A program made the position numbers and the translations under genes. Source: Micromonospora zingiberis (GTDB lineage Bacteria > Actinomycetota > Actinomycetes > Mycobacteriales > Micromonosporaceae). Taken from it: DNA of 64,000 bases. Each line of letters starts with the position of its first letter. Positions within the stretch are counted from its first letter, which is position 1. Positions 31,717-41,500 of the stretch are shown in pieces. A model generated the notes under the pieces. That model saw only the letters and a list, made by a program, of their open reading frames with translations, had not been told where the DNA came from and searched no databases. Location of the stretch: positions 62,001-126,000 of the forward strand of contig NZ_SJJR01000003.1 in the NCBI RefSeq assembly GCF_004331455.1, read 5' to 3'.

Positions 31717-32865
31717 ATGTATGCTCCCGCCCCCCTCGCGTCCGGACCACGCCGTCCCGTCGCAGCCGTGCTCGGTGCGCTGCTCGCCGCCGTCCTGCTC
31801 GCCGGTTGTGCCACTGCTGCCGAAGGGCCGATCTGGCAGCCGGGTACAGCTGGCGGTGGCACCGGTGCGCCGGTCGAGTCGCCGACGCCGAAGGTCAAGA
31901 AGGTCTCGCTCTCCGCCACCGGCGACATCGTGATGGCGATGGCGCCCAACCGGATGCCGCCCAACGACGGCAAGGGCTTCTTCGACTCGGTGAAGAAGGC
32001 GCTCGCCGCCGACGTGGTGATGGGCAACCTGGAAGAGCCGTTGACCGTGGACACCGGCACCGGCAAGTGCGGGGCGAACTCGACCCGCTGTTTCCAGTTC
32101 CGGGCCCCGCCGGAGTACGCCGCGCACCTGGCCGACGCCGGTTTCGACCTGCTCAACCAGGCCAACAACCACGGCTACGACTTCGGGCAGAAGGGGTACG
32201 AGAACACCCAGCAGGCGTTGGAGGAGCACGGCCTCGCCCACACCGGCGCGCCCGACCAGATCACCGTGATCGAGGTCAAGGGCGTCAAGGTCGCGGTGGC
32301 CGGTTTCTCGTCGTACCGCTGGTCGAACAGCCTGGTGGACATCCCGGCCGCGAAGAAGGTGATCGAGAAGGCCGCCACCCAGGCCGACATCGTGGTGGTG
32401 CAGGTGCACATGGGCGCCGAGGGCTCGGAGATGACCCGGACCCGTCCGGGCACCGAGATGTTCCTCGGTGAGAACCGGGGCGACCCGATCAAGTTCTCCC
32501 GCGCGATGATCGACTCCGGTGCCGACCTGGTCGTCGGCCACGGCCCGCACGTGCTGCGCGGCATGGAGTTCTACAAGGGCCGGCTGATCGCGTACAGCCT
32601 GGGCAATTTCGCCGGTGGCGGGAACTCGCTGAGCAACACCGGGCGCCTCGGCTGGGGCGGGGTGCTGAAGGTGTCCCTCGAAGCGGACGGCACCTGGGCG
32701 GGCGGCTCGTTCGCCTCCACGTACATGGACGGGGTCCGTAAGCCGGTGATGGATCCCGACGACCGAGGGCTCGGGCTGCTCAGGGAACTCACCAAGCTCG
32801 ACTTTCCGGAGACCGGTGCACAGTTCACCGACTCCGGCAAGATCAGCCCGCCGGACCAGGACTGA
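31717..32865 (+). CDS. CapA/PgsA-like lipoprotein
   Basis: A 382-residue exported lipoprotein with a basic start, hydrophobic segment and lipobox LLAGC (Cys near 31). The mature domain belongs to the CapA/PgsA calcineurin-like family: SATGDIVM near 65, VMGNLEEPLT near 100, NQANNHGYDFG near 145, VQVHMGAEGS near 225, VVGHGPHVLRG near 270 and YSLGNFAGGG near 290. Relatives take part in poly-gamma-glutamate or other capsule-type polymer handling at the cell surface; no PgsB or PgsC is nearby, so the substrate is open. It is probably leaderless, and is followed 57 bp later by nth. Confidence 0.85.
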   Translation: MYAPAPLASGPRRPVAAVLGALLAAVLLAGCATAAEGPIWQPGTAGGGTGAPVESPTPKVKKVSLSATGDIVMAMAPNRMPPNDGKGFFDSVKKALAADVVMGNLEEPLTVDTGTGKCGANSTRCFQFRAPPEYAAHLADAGFDLLNQANNHGYDFGQKGYENTQQALEEHGLAHTGAPDQITVIEVKGVKVAVAGFSSYRWSNSLVDIPAAKKVIEKAATQADIVVVQVHMGAEGSEMTRTRPGTEMFLGENRGDPIKFSRAMIDSGADLVVGHGPHVLRGMEFYKGRLIAYSLGNFAGGGNSLSNTGRLGWGGVLKVSLEADGTWAGGSFASTYMDGVRKPVMDPDDRGLGLLRELTKLDFPETGAQFTDSGKISPPDQD

Positions 32866-32909
32866 GCCGTACCCGTACGCGTGCCGGCGGCGGTGTCGGC
32901 GGGGCGACG

Positions 32910-32915
32910 TAGGCT
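32910..32915 (+). promoter_or_regulatory. -10 hexamer TAGGCT deciding the nth start
   Basis: TAGGCT ends 7 nt before GTG 32923. It argues against an in-frame GTG at 32881 as the start. Confidence 0.5.
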
Positions 32916-32922
32916 GGCCGTC

Positions 32923-33702
32923 GTGACCAGAAGTGCCACCGAGACCGACCTGGGGCGCACCCGGCGGGCGCGGCGGATCGGCCGCGTGCTGACCGAGACG
33001 CACCCCGACGCGCACTGTGAGCTCAACCACAACAGCCCGCTGGAGTTGGCCGTCGCCACCATCCTGTCGGCCCAGTGCACGGACAAGAAGGTCAACGAGG
33101 TCACCCCGAAGCTCTTCGCCCGCTACCCGACGGCCGCCGACTATGCCGGGGCGGACCGGGCCGAGATGGAGGAGCTGATCCGGCCCACCGGGTTCTACCG
33201 CAACAAGACCAGCTCACTGATCCAGCTCGGTCAGGCGCTCGTGCAGCGGTACGACGGCCGCGTCCCCGGCCGGCTGGTCGACCTGGTGACCCTGCCCGGG
33301 ATCGGCCGCAAGACCGCCAACGTCATCCTCGGCAACGCCTTCGACGTGCCCGGCATCACCGTCGACACCCACTTCCAGCGGCTGGTGCACCGCTGGGGGC
33401 TCACCCCGGAGACCGACCCGGTCAAGATCGAACACGCGATCGGGGCGATGTTCCCGAAGCGCGACTGGACCATGCTGTCGCACCGGATCATCTTCCACGG
33501 CCGCCGGGTCTGTCACGCCCGCAAGCCCGCCTGCGGGGCGTGCACGTTGGCGAAGCTCTGCCCGTCGTACGGCACCGGGCCCACCGAGCCGGCCGCCGCG
33601 GCGAAGCTGCTCAAGGGCCCCCGGGCGGGTGACCTGGCGGCCGCCGCCGGGGTCGATCCCGACCTGGTGCCGGTCCAGGCGGTCCGGGCGGAGGCACCGT
33701 GA
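32923..33702 (+). CDS. nth: Endonuclease III
   Basis: A 259-residue bifunctional DNA glycosylase/AP lyase. The helix-hairpin-helix [13 protein letters not shown] carries the Schiff-base lysine K130, and VDTHFQRL the catalytic D148. The C-terminal [4Fe-4S] cluster has C197-x6-C204-x2-C207-x5-C213. A 45-residue Ala/Gly-rich tail extends past the cluster. It excises oxidised pyrimidines in base-excision repair. GTG 32923 follows a -10 by 7 nt. The TlpA gene start overlaps the nth stop (GTGA), so nth, tlpA, the NUDIX gene and possibly marP form a unit as in Rv3674c-Rv3671c. Confidence 0.95.
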   Translation: MTRSATETDLGRTRRARRIGRVLTETHPDAHCELNHNSPLELAVATILSAQCTDKKVNEVTPKLFARYPTAADYAGADRAEMEELIRPTGFYRNKTSSLIQLGQALVQRYDGRVPGRLVDLVTLPGIGRKTANVILGNAFDVPGITVDTHFQRLVHRWGLTPETDPVKIEHAIGAMFPKRDWTMLSHRIIFHGRRVCHARKPACGACTLAKLCPSYGTGPTEPAAAAKLLKGPRAGDLAAAAGVDPDLVPVQAVRAEAP

Positions 33703-34316
33703 TCCGTCGGATCGCCCTGCTCGCCGTGCCGCTGCTGCTGGCGGTCACCGCCGCCTGCACCGCCGACGCCGAACCACCCCCACCCAGCGGGCAGGACCCG
33801 GCCGCCAGCCGGCCGTCGCCGTTCGCGGACTGTGCCGCGCTGACCAGCGCACCGGACGGCTCGGTCGCCGACCGCCCGGCGGACGGCGACAGTCCGCTGC
33901 CGGAACTCTCCCTGACCTGCTTCACCGGCGGCGCGCCGGTCGCCCTGCGGGACGTCCGTGGCCCGGCAGTGATCAACATCTGGGCCTCCTGGTGCCCGCC
34001 CTGCCGCAAGGAACTGCCCGCCTTCCAGCGCCTCAGCGAGCGCGCCGACGGGCAGCTCCGGGTGATCGGGGTGAACACCCAGGACAGCCGCTCCGCCGCC
34101 CAGTCCATCGGCGAGGACTTCGGCGTACGGTTCCCGATGCTGGTCGACCAGGGGCAGGCGATGCAGCGGGCGCTGCGCCGCAACGCCTTCCCGATGACCG
34201 TGTTCCTGGACGCCAGCGGGCAGGTCCGGCACATCGACACCTCGGGTGCGCTCGACGACGCCAGCCTCGCTGGACTCGTCCGACAGCACCTGGGCATCGC
34301 GGTTGCGGGTGAGTGA
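33699..34316 (+). CDS. TlpA/ResA-like thiol-disulphide oxidoreductase lipoprotein
   Basis: A 205-residue exported thioredoxin-fold protein. The N-terminal hydrophobic segment ends at a lipobox-like VTAAC (Cys20), a Pro-rich linker follows, and the thioredoxin domain has [13 protein letters not shown] with active-site C99 and C102, GVNTQDSR, and the cis-Pro loop [10 protein letters not shown]. Two further cysteines (C45 and C74) precede the domain. It probably reduces disulphides outside the membrane, for instance in cytochrome c maturation. GTG 33699 overlaps the nth stop by 4 nt. Matches Rv3673c in order. Confidence 0.9.
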   Translation: MIRRIALLAVPLLLAVTAACTADAEPPPPSGQDPAASRPSPFADCAALTSAPDGSVADRPADGDSPLPELSLTCFTGGAPVALRDVRGPAVINIWASWCPPCRKELPAFQRLSERADGQLRVIGVNTQDSRSAAQSIGEDFGVRFPMLVDQGQAMQRALRRNAFPMTVFLDASGQVRHIDTSGALDDASLAGLVRQHLGIAVAGE

Positions 34317-34325
34317 GGTGTCGCG

Positions 34326-35045
34326 GTGAGCAAGGGCCCGGATACGGCGGCTGCGCGACAGGCGGCGCCCGGCTGGATGCAGCCGCTGCTGACCCGGCTC
34401 GGCACCGCTCGTACCGAGGACTTCACCCAGCTACGTACGCCGGAGCGTGGCGGCCGGGAAAGCGCGGTGCTGGTACTGCTCGGGGAGGACACCCGGACCG
34501 GGCCGGACGTGCTGGTCCTACAGCGGGCCGCGACGCTGCGCAACCACGCCGGTCAGCCGGCGTTTCCGGGCGGGGCCGCCGACCCGGAGGACGCCGACGC
34601 CGCCGCGACCGCGCTGCGCGAGGCCAACGAGGAGGTCGGCCTCGACGTCGGCAGTGTCACCCTGCTGGCCGAGCTGCCCCGGCTCTGGATCCCGGTCAGC
34701 GACTTCGTGGTGACCCCGGTGCTCGCCTGGTGGCATGCGCCGCACCCGGTGCACCCCCGGGAACCGGCCGAGGTGGCCCACGTCGCCCGGCTGCCGATCG
34801 CCGAGCTGGTCGACCCGGACAACCGGGTACGGGTCCGCCACCCGAGCGGCTGGATCGGCCCGGCGTTCTCGGTACGCGGGATGCTGGTCTGGGGATTCAC
34901 CGCCGGGGTGCTGTCCGCACTGCTGGACATGGGTGGGTGGAGCCGGCCGTGGCCACACCAGCGGATGATCGAACTACCGCCGACGGGGGCGACACCGGCG
35001 CCCTCGGCCGGCACGGACGAGGCCGACGAGAGCGCGGTGCGCTGA
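34326..35045 (+). CDS. NUDIX hydrolase, CoA pyrophosphatase type
   Basis: A 239-residue NUDIX protein. The NUDIX box GGAADPEDADAAATALREAN-EEVGL (near 82-106) retains the RE-x2-EE core. The preceding LRNHAGQPAFPGG matches the coenzyme A pyrophosphatase signature LRxHxGQxxFPGG. It would cleave CoA derivatives to 3',5'-ADP and acyl-phosphopantetheine. The last 30 residues are low complexity. GTG 34326 has GAGG upstream and a 9-nt gap from the TlpA gene, so it is co-transcribed. Corresponds to Rv3672c by order. Confidence 0.9.
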   Translation: MSKGPDTAAARQAAPGWMQPLLTRLGTARTEDFTQLRTPERGGRESAVLVLLGEDTRTGPDVLVLQRAATLRNHAGQPAFPGGAADPEDADAAATALREANEEVGLDVGSVTLLAELPRLWIPVSDFVVTPVLAWWHAPHPVHPREPAEVAHVARLPIAELVDPDNRVRVRHPSGWIGPAFSVRGMLVWGFTAGVLSALLDMGGWSRPWPHQRMIELPPTGATPAPSAGTDEADESAVR

Positions 35046-35096
35046 TCTGATGGTCACCTTCCGCTAGCGATCGTCATTCCGTGTGCCATCGGCCCG

Positions 35097-35102
35097 TACG
35101 CT
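35097..35102 (+). promoter_or_regulatory. -10 hexamer TACGCT for a leaderless marP transcript
   Basis: TACGCT ends 6 nt before GTG 35109; no Shine-Dalgarno. Confidence 0.45.
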
Positions 35103-35108
35103 TGAGCC

Positions 35109-36287
35109 GTGTCGGCCGTGGATCTCGTCCTGCTGTTGCTCATGCTCGTGTTCGCGATCAGCGGATACCGACAGGGGTTCGTCATCGGGGTGCTGTCGTT
35201 CTCCGGGTTCTTCCTGGGCGCCCTGATCGGGCTCCAGGTCGGGCCGATGCTCGCCCAGCAGTTCGTGGACAGCGGCACCCGGGTACTGATCTCACTGGTC
35301 GCCATCTTCGGGCTGGCCGTGATCGGTCAGGCGCTCGCCGGCTGGCTCGGTTCGCACCTGCGCCGCACGATCAACAGTGACGTGGGCCGGCGGGCCGACG
35401 ACGTCGGTGGCGCCTTCGTCTCGCTCTTCGCGGTGCTGCTGGTCGCCTGGCTGGTCGCGGTGCCGCTCGGCTCCTCGTCGTTGCCCTGGCTGGCGGCCTC
35501 GGTACGCAGCAGCGCGCTGCTCAACGTGGTCGACCGGGTGCTGCCCGACCAGGCCCAACAGCTCTCCACCGCGCTGCGCGACACCGTCGACACGAACGGC
35601 TTCCCGGATGTCTTCGACGGCCTACGCCGCACCCAGGCCCGGCAGGTCGAGCCGCCCGACCCGGCGCTCGCCGGCTCCGAGGTGGTGGCCAGCGGTCAGC
35701 GTTCCGTGGTCAAGGTGCTCGGCTCCGCACCGAGTTGCTCCCGCCGGATCGAGGGCTCCGGCTTCGTCTACGCCGACGACCGGGTGATGACCAACGCGCA
35801 CGTGGTCGCCGGCACCCGGTCGGTGGCGGTGGAGTTGCGCGGCGACCGGTACGACGGTGAGGTGGTCGTCTACGACCCGGACCGCGACCTCGCCGTGCTG
35901 TACGTGCCCGGGCTGCCCGGTCCGTCGATGCGGTTCGCCGCCGGCAACGCCTCCACCGGCGCGGACGCCATCGTGCTCGGCTTCCCGCTGGACGGGCCGT
36001 ACAACGCCCAGTCGGCGCGGATCCGGGACGTCGGTCGGATCCCCGGGCCGAACATCTACTCGTCGGGAAGCGTGAACCGGGAGATCTACACGATCCGGGC
36101 GCTGGTCCGCAGCGGCAACTCGGGTGGCCCGCTGGTCTCCTCGAACGGTCTGGTGCTCGGGGTGATCTTCGCGGCGGCGGCGGACGACCCGAACACCGGC
36201 TTCGCGGTGACCGCAGCCGAGGCCCGGCCGGTGGCCCTGGAGGGCGCGCAGCGCACCCGGGGGGTCGACACCGGCGAGTGCACCTGA
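35109..36287 (+). CDS. marP: MarP-like membrane serine protease
   Basis: A 392-residue protein. Four transmembrane helices form an N-terminal CvpA-like domain (1-125), a linker follows, and a periplasmic trypsin-like protease domain (about 190-392) has catalytic H231 (TNAHVVAG), D260 (DRDLAVL) and S338 (GNSGGPL). C210 and C391 match the positions of the activating disulphide described for M. tuberculosis MarP (Rv3671c), which protects against acid by processing RipA. GTG 35109 is supported by the -10. It is convergent with the PAP2 gene, with only 4 bp between stops. Symbol given by orthology of sequence features and gene order. Confidence 0.9.
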   Translation: MSAVDLVLLLLMLVFAISGYRQGFVIGVLSFSGFFLGALIGLQVGPMLAQQFVDSGTRVLISLVAIFGLAVIGQALAGWLGSHLRRTINSDVGRRADDVGGAFVSLFAVLLVAWLVAVPLGSSSLPWLAASVRSSALLNVVDRVLPDQAQQLSTALRDTVDTNGFPDVFDGLRRTQARQVEPPDPALAGSEVVASGQRSVVKVLGSAPSCSRRIEGSGFVYADDRVMTNAHVVAGTRSVAVELRGDRYDGEVVVYDPDRDLAVLYVPGLPGPSMRFAAGNASTGADAIVLGFPLDGPYNAQSARIRDVGRIPGPNIYSSGSVNREIYTIRALVRSGNSGGPLVSSNGLVLGVIFAAAADDPNTGFAVTAAEARPVALEGAQRTRGVDTGECT

Positions 36288-36291
36288 CCGA

Positions 36292-37056
36292 TCACCGTGC
36301 CGGTGGCCGACGAGGGGCCGCCGGCCGGGGCCACACCCCCAGAGCCGTGGCGGCGGCGGTGACCACCGTCAACCCGAGCAGCCACCCGGCCAGTACGTCG
36401 CTGGTCCAGTGCACGCCGAGGGCGATCCGACTGAACCCGGTGACCAGGGCGATCAGCAGGGCACCGAGCCAGATCACCGTGTGGACCACCGCCCCGGCCC
36501 GGACCACCGGTTGACCGGCCCGGTCCGGTGTCGGCGCGCGGGGCAGGAACACCACCACGAGTACCCCGGCGGCGAGCATCGCGTTCAGCGCGTGCCCCGA
36601 CGGGAAGGCCAACCCGGGCGCCTCCGCCACGGGATCCGGCAGTGCCGGTCGGGCTCGGCCGACGAGCAGTTTCAGCAGCGGTCCGAGCAGGCCACCGACG
36701 AGCATGGTGGTGGCGACCCAGACCGCGAGTCGCCGGGCGCCCCGGCGGGCCAGCCAGACAACCAGGACCAGCGCGGCGGCGCGCAGCGGCATCGGTGCGA
36801 AGGCGTCGGTCCAGACGCTCATCACCCGGACCCAGAGCGGATGAGCGACGGCGTACCCGTGCAGGTGTTCGGTCACCGTCACGTCGAGCCGACGCAGTGG
36901 CGGCCAGCCGCCCAGCACCAGCCCGGCGAGCAGGGCGAACGGCAGGAACGCCAGCAGGCTGACGGTCGAGGTGCGGCCCAGCCGCAACGCGCCCATCGGC
37001 GGTACGCGCAGCTCGCGCCAGGAGGGCGGCGGGGTGCCGCGCCGATTGCTACCCAC
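36292..37056 (-). CDS. PAP2-family membrane phosphatase
   Basis: A 254-residue phosphatase with six predicted transmembrane helices and the three PAP2 phosphatase motifs: KLLVGRARP (K-x6-RP), PSGHA, and SRIALGVHWTSDV (SR-x5-H-x3-D). Such enzymes dephosphorylate membrane lipids, including undecaprenyl diphosphate or phosphatidic acid; which one is not clear. GTG 37056 has no obvious Shine-Dalgarno. It follows mycP on the same strand after 63 bp that contain a hairpin, so it is probably a separate transcript. Confidence 0.87.
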   Translation of the reverse strand: MGSNRRGTPPPSWRELRVPPMGALRLGRTSTVSLLAFLPFALLAGLVLGGWPPLRRLDVTVTEHLHGYAVAHPLWVRVMSVWTDAFAPMPLRAAALVLVVWLARRGARRLAVWVATTMLVGGLLGPLLKLLVGRARPALPDPVAEAPGLAFPSGHALNAMLAAGVLVVVFLPRAPTPDRAGQPVVRAGAVVHTVIWLGALLIALVTGFSRIALGVHWTSDVLAGWLLGLTVVTAAATALGVWPRPAAPRRPPAR

Positions 37057-37065
37057 GGCGAAGGT

Positions 37066-37092
37066 GGTACCCGAAGCTGGGGGTCGGGTACC
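37066..37092 (-). terminator. Hairpin downstream of mycP
   Basis: GGTACCCGA (37066-37074) pairs with TCGGGTACC (37084-37092) across a 9-nt loop, between the mycP stop at 37120 and the PAP2 gene start. Confidence 0.55.
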
Positions 37093-37119
37093 GGGCTTCG
37101 GCCCGATCCGTCCCGGCGG

Positions 37120-38430
37120 TCAGCGGGGCGACTGCCGGAACCGGCGCACCATCAGCACGGCCCCGGTGAGTAGCGCGACGAAGATCGCGGAGCCGATCCA
37201 GAGCCGTTCCGAACCGGTGTCGTCCTGGGCACCGGCGGCCCGGGCCCGCCAGCGGGTCTCCTGTTGCGCGCCGGTCAGGTCGACCTGGTCGGCGTCCGGG
37301 TCGTGGGTCGGGGCGGAGCCCGGCGCCGAGCCGAACCCGGTGACCCCCGGCGCCTCGTTGTCGTCCAGCGGGTTCTGGTGCACCAGGGGTACGTCGGCGG
37401 TCAACGCCGCGATCGGGTCCACCAGGCCGTAACCGAACCGGTCGTCGCGACCGGTGGGGCCGATGTCCTTCGCGGTGACCAGCAGCCGGTTGACCACATC
37501 ACCGGCGGACATCTGCGGATACCGGGCCCGGACCAGCGCGGCCGTGGCGGCGACCAGTGGCGCGGCGAAGCTGGTGCCCTGCACCCGCCAGTACCCGCTC
37601 GGGGGACGAGCGCCGACGAGACCGCTGGCGGGCGCCGTCAGGATGGTGGCCCGGCCGGTGATGGCGCCGCTCCACAGGTTGTTGCTGGACCGCTCCAGGC
37701 CGGAAACCGCGATCACGCCGGGCTCGCGGGCCGGGTACCACACCTTCGCGTCGGGCGAGGTGGCCAGGTTGCCGGTGCAGGCGACGACCACCACGTCGCG
37801 GGCGAAGGCGTAGTCGATGGCGGCGGCCAGCGCCGGGCTGTCCCCGCTGCCGCCGAGCGACAGGTTGATCACCTGAGCGCCGTTGTCGACCGCCCACCGT
37901 ACGCCCTGGGCGACGATCAGGGCGTCGTCGTAGCGGTTCTCCTCGTCGAGGACCCGCACGGGCAGGATCCGGGCGTCCGGGGCCAGCCCGACCACACCCT
38001 GGCGGTCGTCGTTACGCCCGGCGATGAGCCCCGCCACCGTCGTACCGTGCCCGACCGGATCCGGCTCGGCCGCTCCGCCCGGCGAGACCAGGTCGATCCC
38101 GGGCAGCACCCGCCCGACCAGATCCGGGTGGGAACCGTCCACCCCGGAGTCGATCACGGCTACCGTCACGCCACGTCCGGTCGACGTTCGCCAAGCGATC
38201 TCCGCGCCCAGCTTGTCGAGCTGCCACTGCTCGTCGCGGATCTGGTCGGCCCGATCGGCCACGTCGCCGGGCGCGTACGCCACTGGCACGGCGACGTGCG
38301 GGGTGACCGGCACGGCGGCGGCCGGCACCACCGCGACGACCGCCGACACCGCGGTGGCCGCCGTCGCGAGCAGCGTCCGGTTGGCCAACCATCCGGCCCC
38401 CGGCGGGCCGCTGTGCCGCACCCTGGTCAC
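37120..38430 (-). CDS. mycP: Mycosin, type VII secretion subtilisin-like protease
   Basis: A 436-residue S8 protease of the mycosin family: a signal/anchor segment (18-42), catalytic D94 (VIDSGVD), H128 (GHGTTVAG), oxyanion N221 (ACTGN) and S287 (GTSFAAP), and a C-terminal transmembrane helix (about 408-428) followed by a short basic tail. This topology places the protease on the outer face next to the ESX membrane complex. GTG 38430 is chosen as first start giving a proper signal sequence; GTG 38421 is an alternative. It lies 85 bp downstream of eccC. Confidence 0.92.
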   Translation of the reverse strand: MTRVRHSGPPGAGWLANRTLLATAATAVSAVVAVVPAAAVPVTPHVAVPVAYAPGDVADRADQIRDEQWQLDKLGAEIAWRTSTGRGVTVAVIDSGVDGSHPDLVGRVLPGIDLVSPGGAAEPDPVGHGTTVAGLIAGRNDDRQGVVGLAPDARILPVRVLDEENRYDDALIVAQGVRWAVDNGAQVINLSLGGSGDSPALAAAIDYAFARDVVVVACTGNLATSPDAKVWYPAREPGVIAVSGLERSSNNLWSGAITGRATILTAPASGLVGARPPSGYWRVQGTSFAAPLVAATAALVRARYPQMSAGDVVNRLLVTAKDIGPTGRDDRFGYGLVDPIAALTADVPLVHQNPLDDNEAPGVTGFGSAPGSAPTHDPDADQVDLTGAQQETRWRARAAGAQDDTGSERLWIGSAIFVALLTGAVLMVRRFRQSPR

Positions 38431-38515
38431 AATCTCAGCCGTTCGTCGCAGCAGACATGACGATCGGAGATTACCGGTTCCATTCCGCTCGCAGGGACGT
38501 TCGGTGGACTCGACG

Positions 38516-41500
38516 TCACTGTGGCGACATGTAGGCGAGTTGCACCAGCCGTACACCCTCACGTCGGGTGAACAGCCGGCCGCGTCCGGCCGGCAACGGA
38601 CCGGGCCGTACCGGCCCGACCAGTGCGCCCTCCTCCGGACTGCCCGACATCACCAGGCCCGACGTGGACAGTTCGCGCAACCGCTGGACGACGGGCTCGT
38701 ACTGGGCCCGACCGGCGCCGCCGGAACGTCGGACCAGCACCAGGTGCAGCCCCACGTCACGGGCGTGCGGCAGGTGCTCCTCCAGCGACCGCAGCGGGTT
38801 CGCCGGACCGCTGGCCACCAGGTCGTAGTCGTCGACCAGGACGAACAACTCGGGTCCGGACCACCAGGACCGGTCGCGTAGCTGGGCCGGGCCGACCTCG
38901 GGACCCGGAATCCGACCCTGCATGTAGCCGGCGGCGGACTCGACCAGGTCGGCGGTGTGCGCGGCGGCGGTGCCGTACCCGATCAGATGCGGGGTGTCGA
39001 TGGTGCCGAGCAGGCTGCGTCGGTAGTCGACCAGGATCACCCGGGCCTGCTCCGGGGTGAACCGGGTGACGATCGAGGTGGCCAGGGCGCGCAGGAACGA
39101 CGACTTGCCGCACTCGGCGTCGCCGTAGACCACGAAGTGCGGCTCGGTGGTGAAATCGAGGACGACCGGGCGCAGGTCCGCCTCGGCGATCCCGACCGGA
39201 ATGCGCAGCCCGGTGGCGGCATCGAGGTCCAGGTCGGCGTAGGGCAGCACCGCCGGCAGCAGCCGTACCCGGGGCGCGGCCGGCCCGGACCATGCCCCGG
39301 CCACCTGTTTCACCAGCGCGGCGGTGTCCGAGCCGGCGGACTGTGGCACCGCGGTGAGGAAGTGCAGGCTGGCAGCGGTGATGCCGCGGCCCGGTGTCTG
39401 CTCCGGCACGTCCGCCGCCGCGCGTCGGGCGACCAACGAATCGGACGGGTCACCGAGGCGCAACTCCAGCCGGGAGCCGAACAGGTCTCGGATGGCCGGG
39501 CGGAAGTCCAACCAGCGCACCGCGGTCGCCACCACATGCAGGCCGTACGACAGGCCACGGGTGGCGAGATCGGTGATCAGCGGCTCCAGGTCGTCGTACT
39601 CGCTGCGCAGGGTCGCCCAGCCGTCGACGACGAGGAAGACGTCACCGAACGCGTCGCCGCCGGGTGCGCCGGAGGCGGGCTGAGCGGCCCGGCGCTGTCG
39701 CCAGGCGGCGATCGACTCGATGCCGGACTCGGCGAAGGCGCGTTCCCGCTCCGCCAACAGGGTGGCCATCTCACCCACCGTCCGGCGTACGCCGGTCGGG
39801 TCGGCCCGCCCCACGACCCCACCGACGTGCGGCAGGTCGCGCACCGCCGCCAACCCGCCCCCGCCGAAGTCGAGGCCGTAGACCTGCACCTCGGCCGGGG
39901 TGTGGGTGAGCGCCAACGCACAGATCAGCGTACGAAGGGCGGTGGATTTGCCGCTCTGCGTACCGCCGACCACCGCGACGTGACCGGCCGCGCCGTCCAG
40001 CGCCAGCCAGAGCAGGTCGCGCCGCTGCTCGTACGGCTTGTCGACCACCGCCACCGGCACCTGGAGGGCGCCGTGCAGCTCGGGGTTGCCGAAGGTCAGG
40101 CCACGGACCGGGTCGACCACGAGCGGTCCGACCAACTCGTCCAGGGTGGGTGCGCCGTCCAGCGGTGGCAGCCACACCTGATGGGCCGGCGGACCCTGCC
40201 CGGCGAGCCGGCCGACCAGCAGGTCGAGCAGGCTCTGCCCGCTCTCCTCGGCCGGCTCGGCGGTGATGGCCGGGGTGGGTGGCTGCGGCGTGGGCGTGAA
40301 GTGGGTGGAGAAGGCGACCAGCCGGGGCCGGTCCGGGCCGGCCGCCGAAGCCGACGTACCTCGCCGTCGGACCGGCCCGGAGACGTACGCGGCCTTGAAC
40401 CGCAGCAGCGGCTCGGTGCCGAAGCGCAGGTACCCGTGCCCCGGTGAGCGGGGCAGTTCGTGGGCGTCCGGCACCCCGAGCACCGTGCGGGACTCCAGCG
40501 CCGAGAAGGTACGCAGACCGATCCGGTACGACAGGTGGGTGTCGAGCCCGCGTAGCCTCCCCTCTTCCAGCCGCTGGCTGGCCAGCAGCAGGTGCACGCC
40601 GAGGGAGCGACCCAACCGGCCGATCTGGACGAAGAGGTCGATGAAGTCGGGCTTGGCGGAGAGCAGTTCGGAGAACTCGTCGCAGACCAACAGCAGCGAC
40701 GGCAGCGGGGCCAGTGGGCTGCCCGCCGCCCGGGCCCGTTCGTAGTCGCGCAGGCTGGCGAAGTTGCCGGCCCGGCGGAGCAACTCCTGCCGGCGGACCA
40801 ACTCGCCGTTGATCGCGTCGACCATGCGGTCGACCAGCGGCAGCGCGTCGGCCAGGTTGGTGATCACCGCGGCGGTGTGCGGCAGCCGGTCGAAGGAGGC
40901 GAACGTCGCCCCGCCCTTGAAATCGACAAGCACGAAGTTGAGCTGCTCGGACGAGTGGGTGGCGGCGAGCCCGAGCACCAGCGTACGCAGCAACTCGGAC
41001 TTGCCGGAGCCGGTGGCGCCGATGAGCAACCCGTGCGGGCCCATGCCGTCCTGCGCCGACTCCTTCAGGTCCAGTTCGATCGCGCCGCCGTCGGCGCCCA
41101 CGCCGATGGGCACCCGCAGTCGCTCACGGGCCGACCGGGGTGCCCAGCCCTGCTCGGTGGTGAAGCCCGCCGGGTCCCCGATGCCGAGCAACTCCGGCAG
41201 ACCCGGCTCGACACCGGGTGCCGTGTCCCGGCCGCCGGTGGCGGCGGCCAGGCGTAGCGGCGCCAGCCGGCGGGCCACCGCCTCGGCCTCGGCGATGCTG
41301 AGCGCGTCGGCGGTACCGACCTCGGCGGCCTCGTCGGCCGAGTGCGAGTGCAGGCGGCCACCGCGCAGCTCCAGCAGCAGCGCGAACCGGTCGAGCAGCC
41401 GGGGTGGCGGAGTGTCCAGGTCGATCAGGGTCACCGCGTCGATGCCGCCGTCGCCCGCCAACTCGGTGGCGCCGGTCAGATCGCCGCCGTCCAGTACGAC

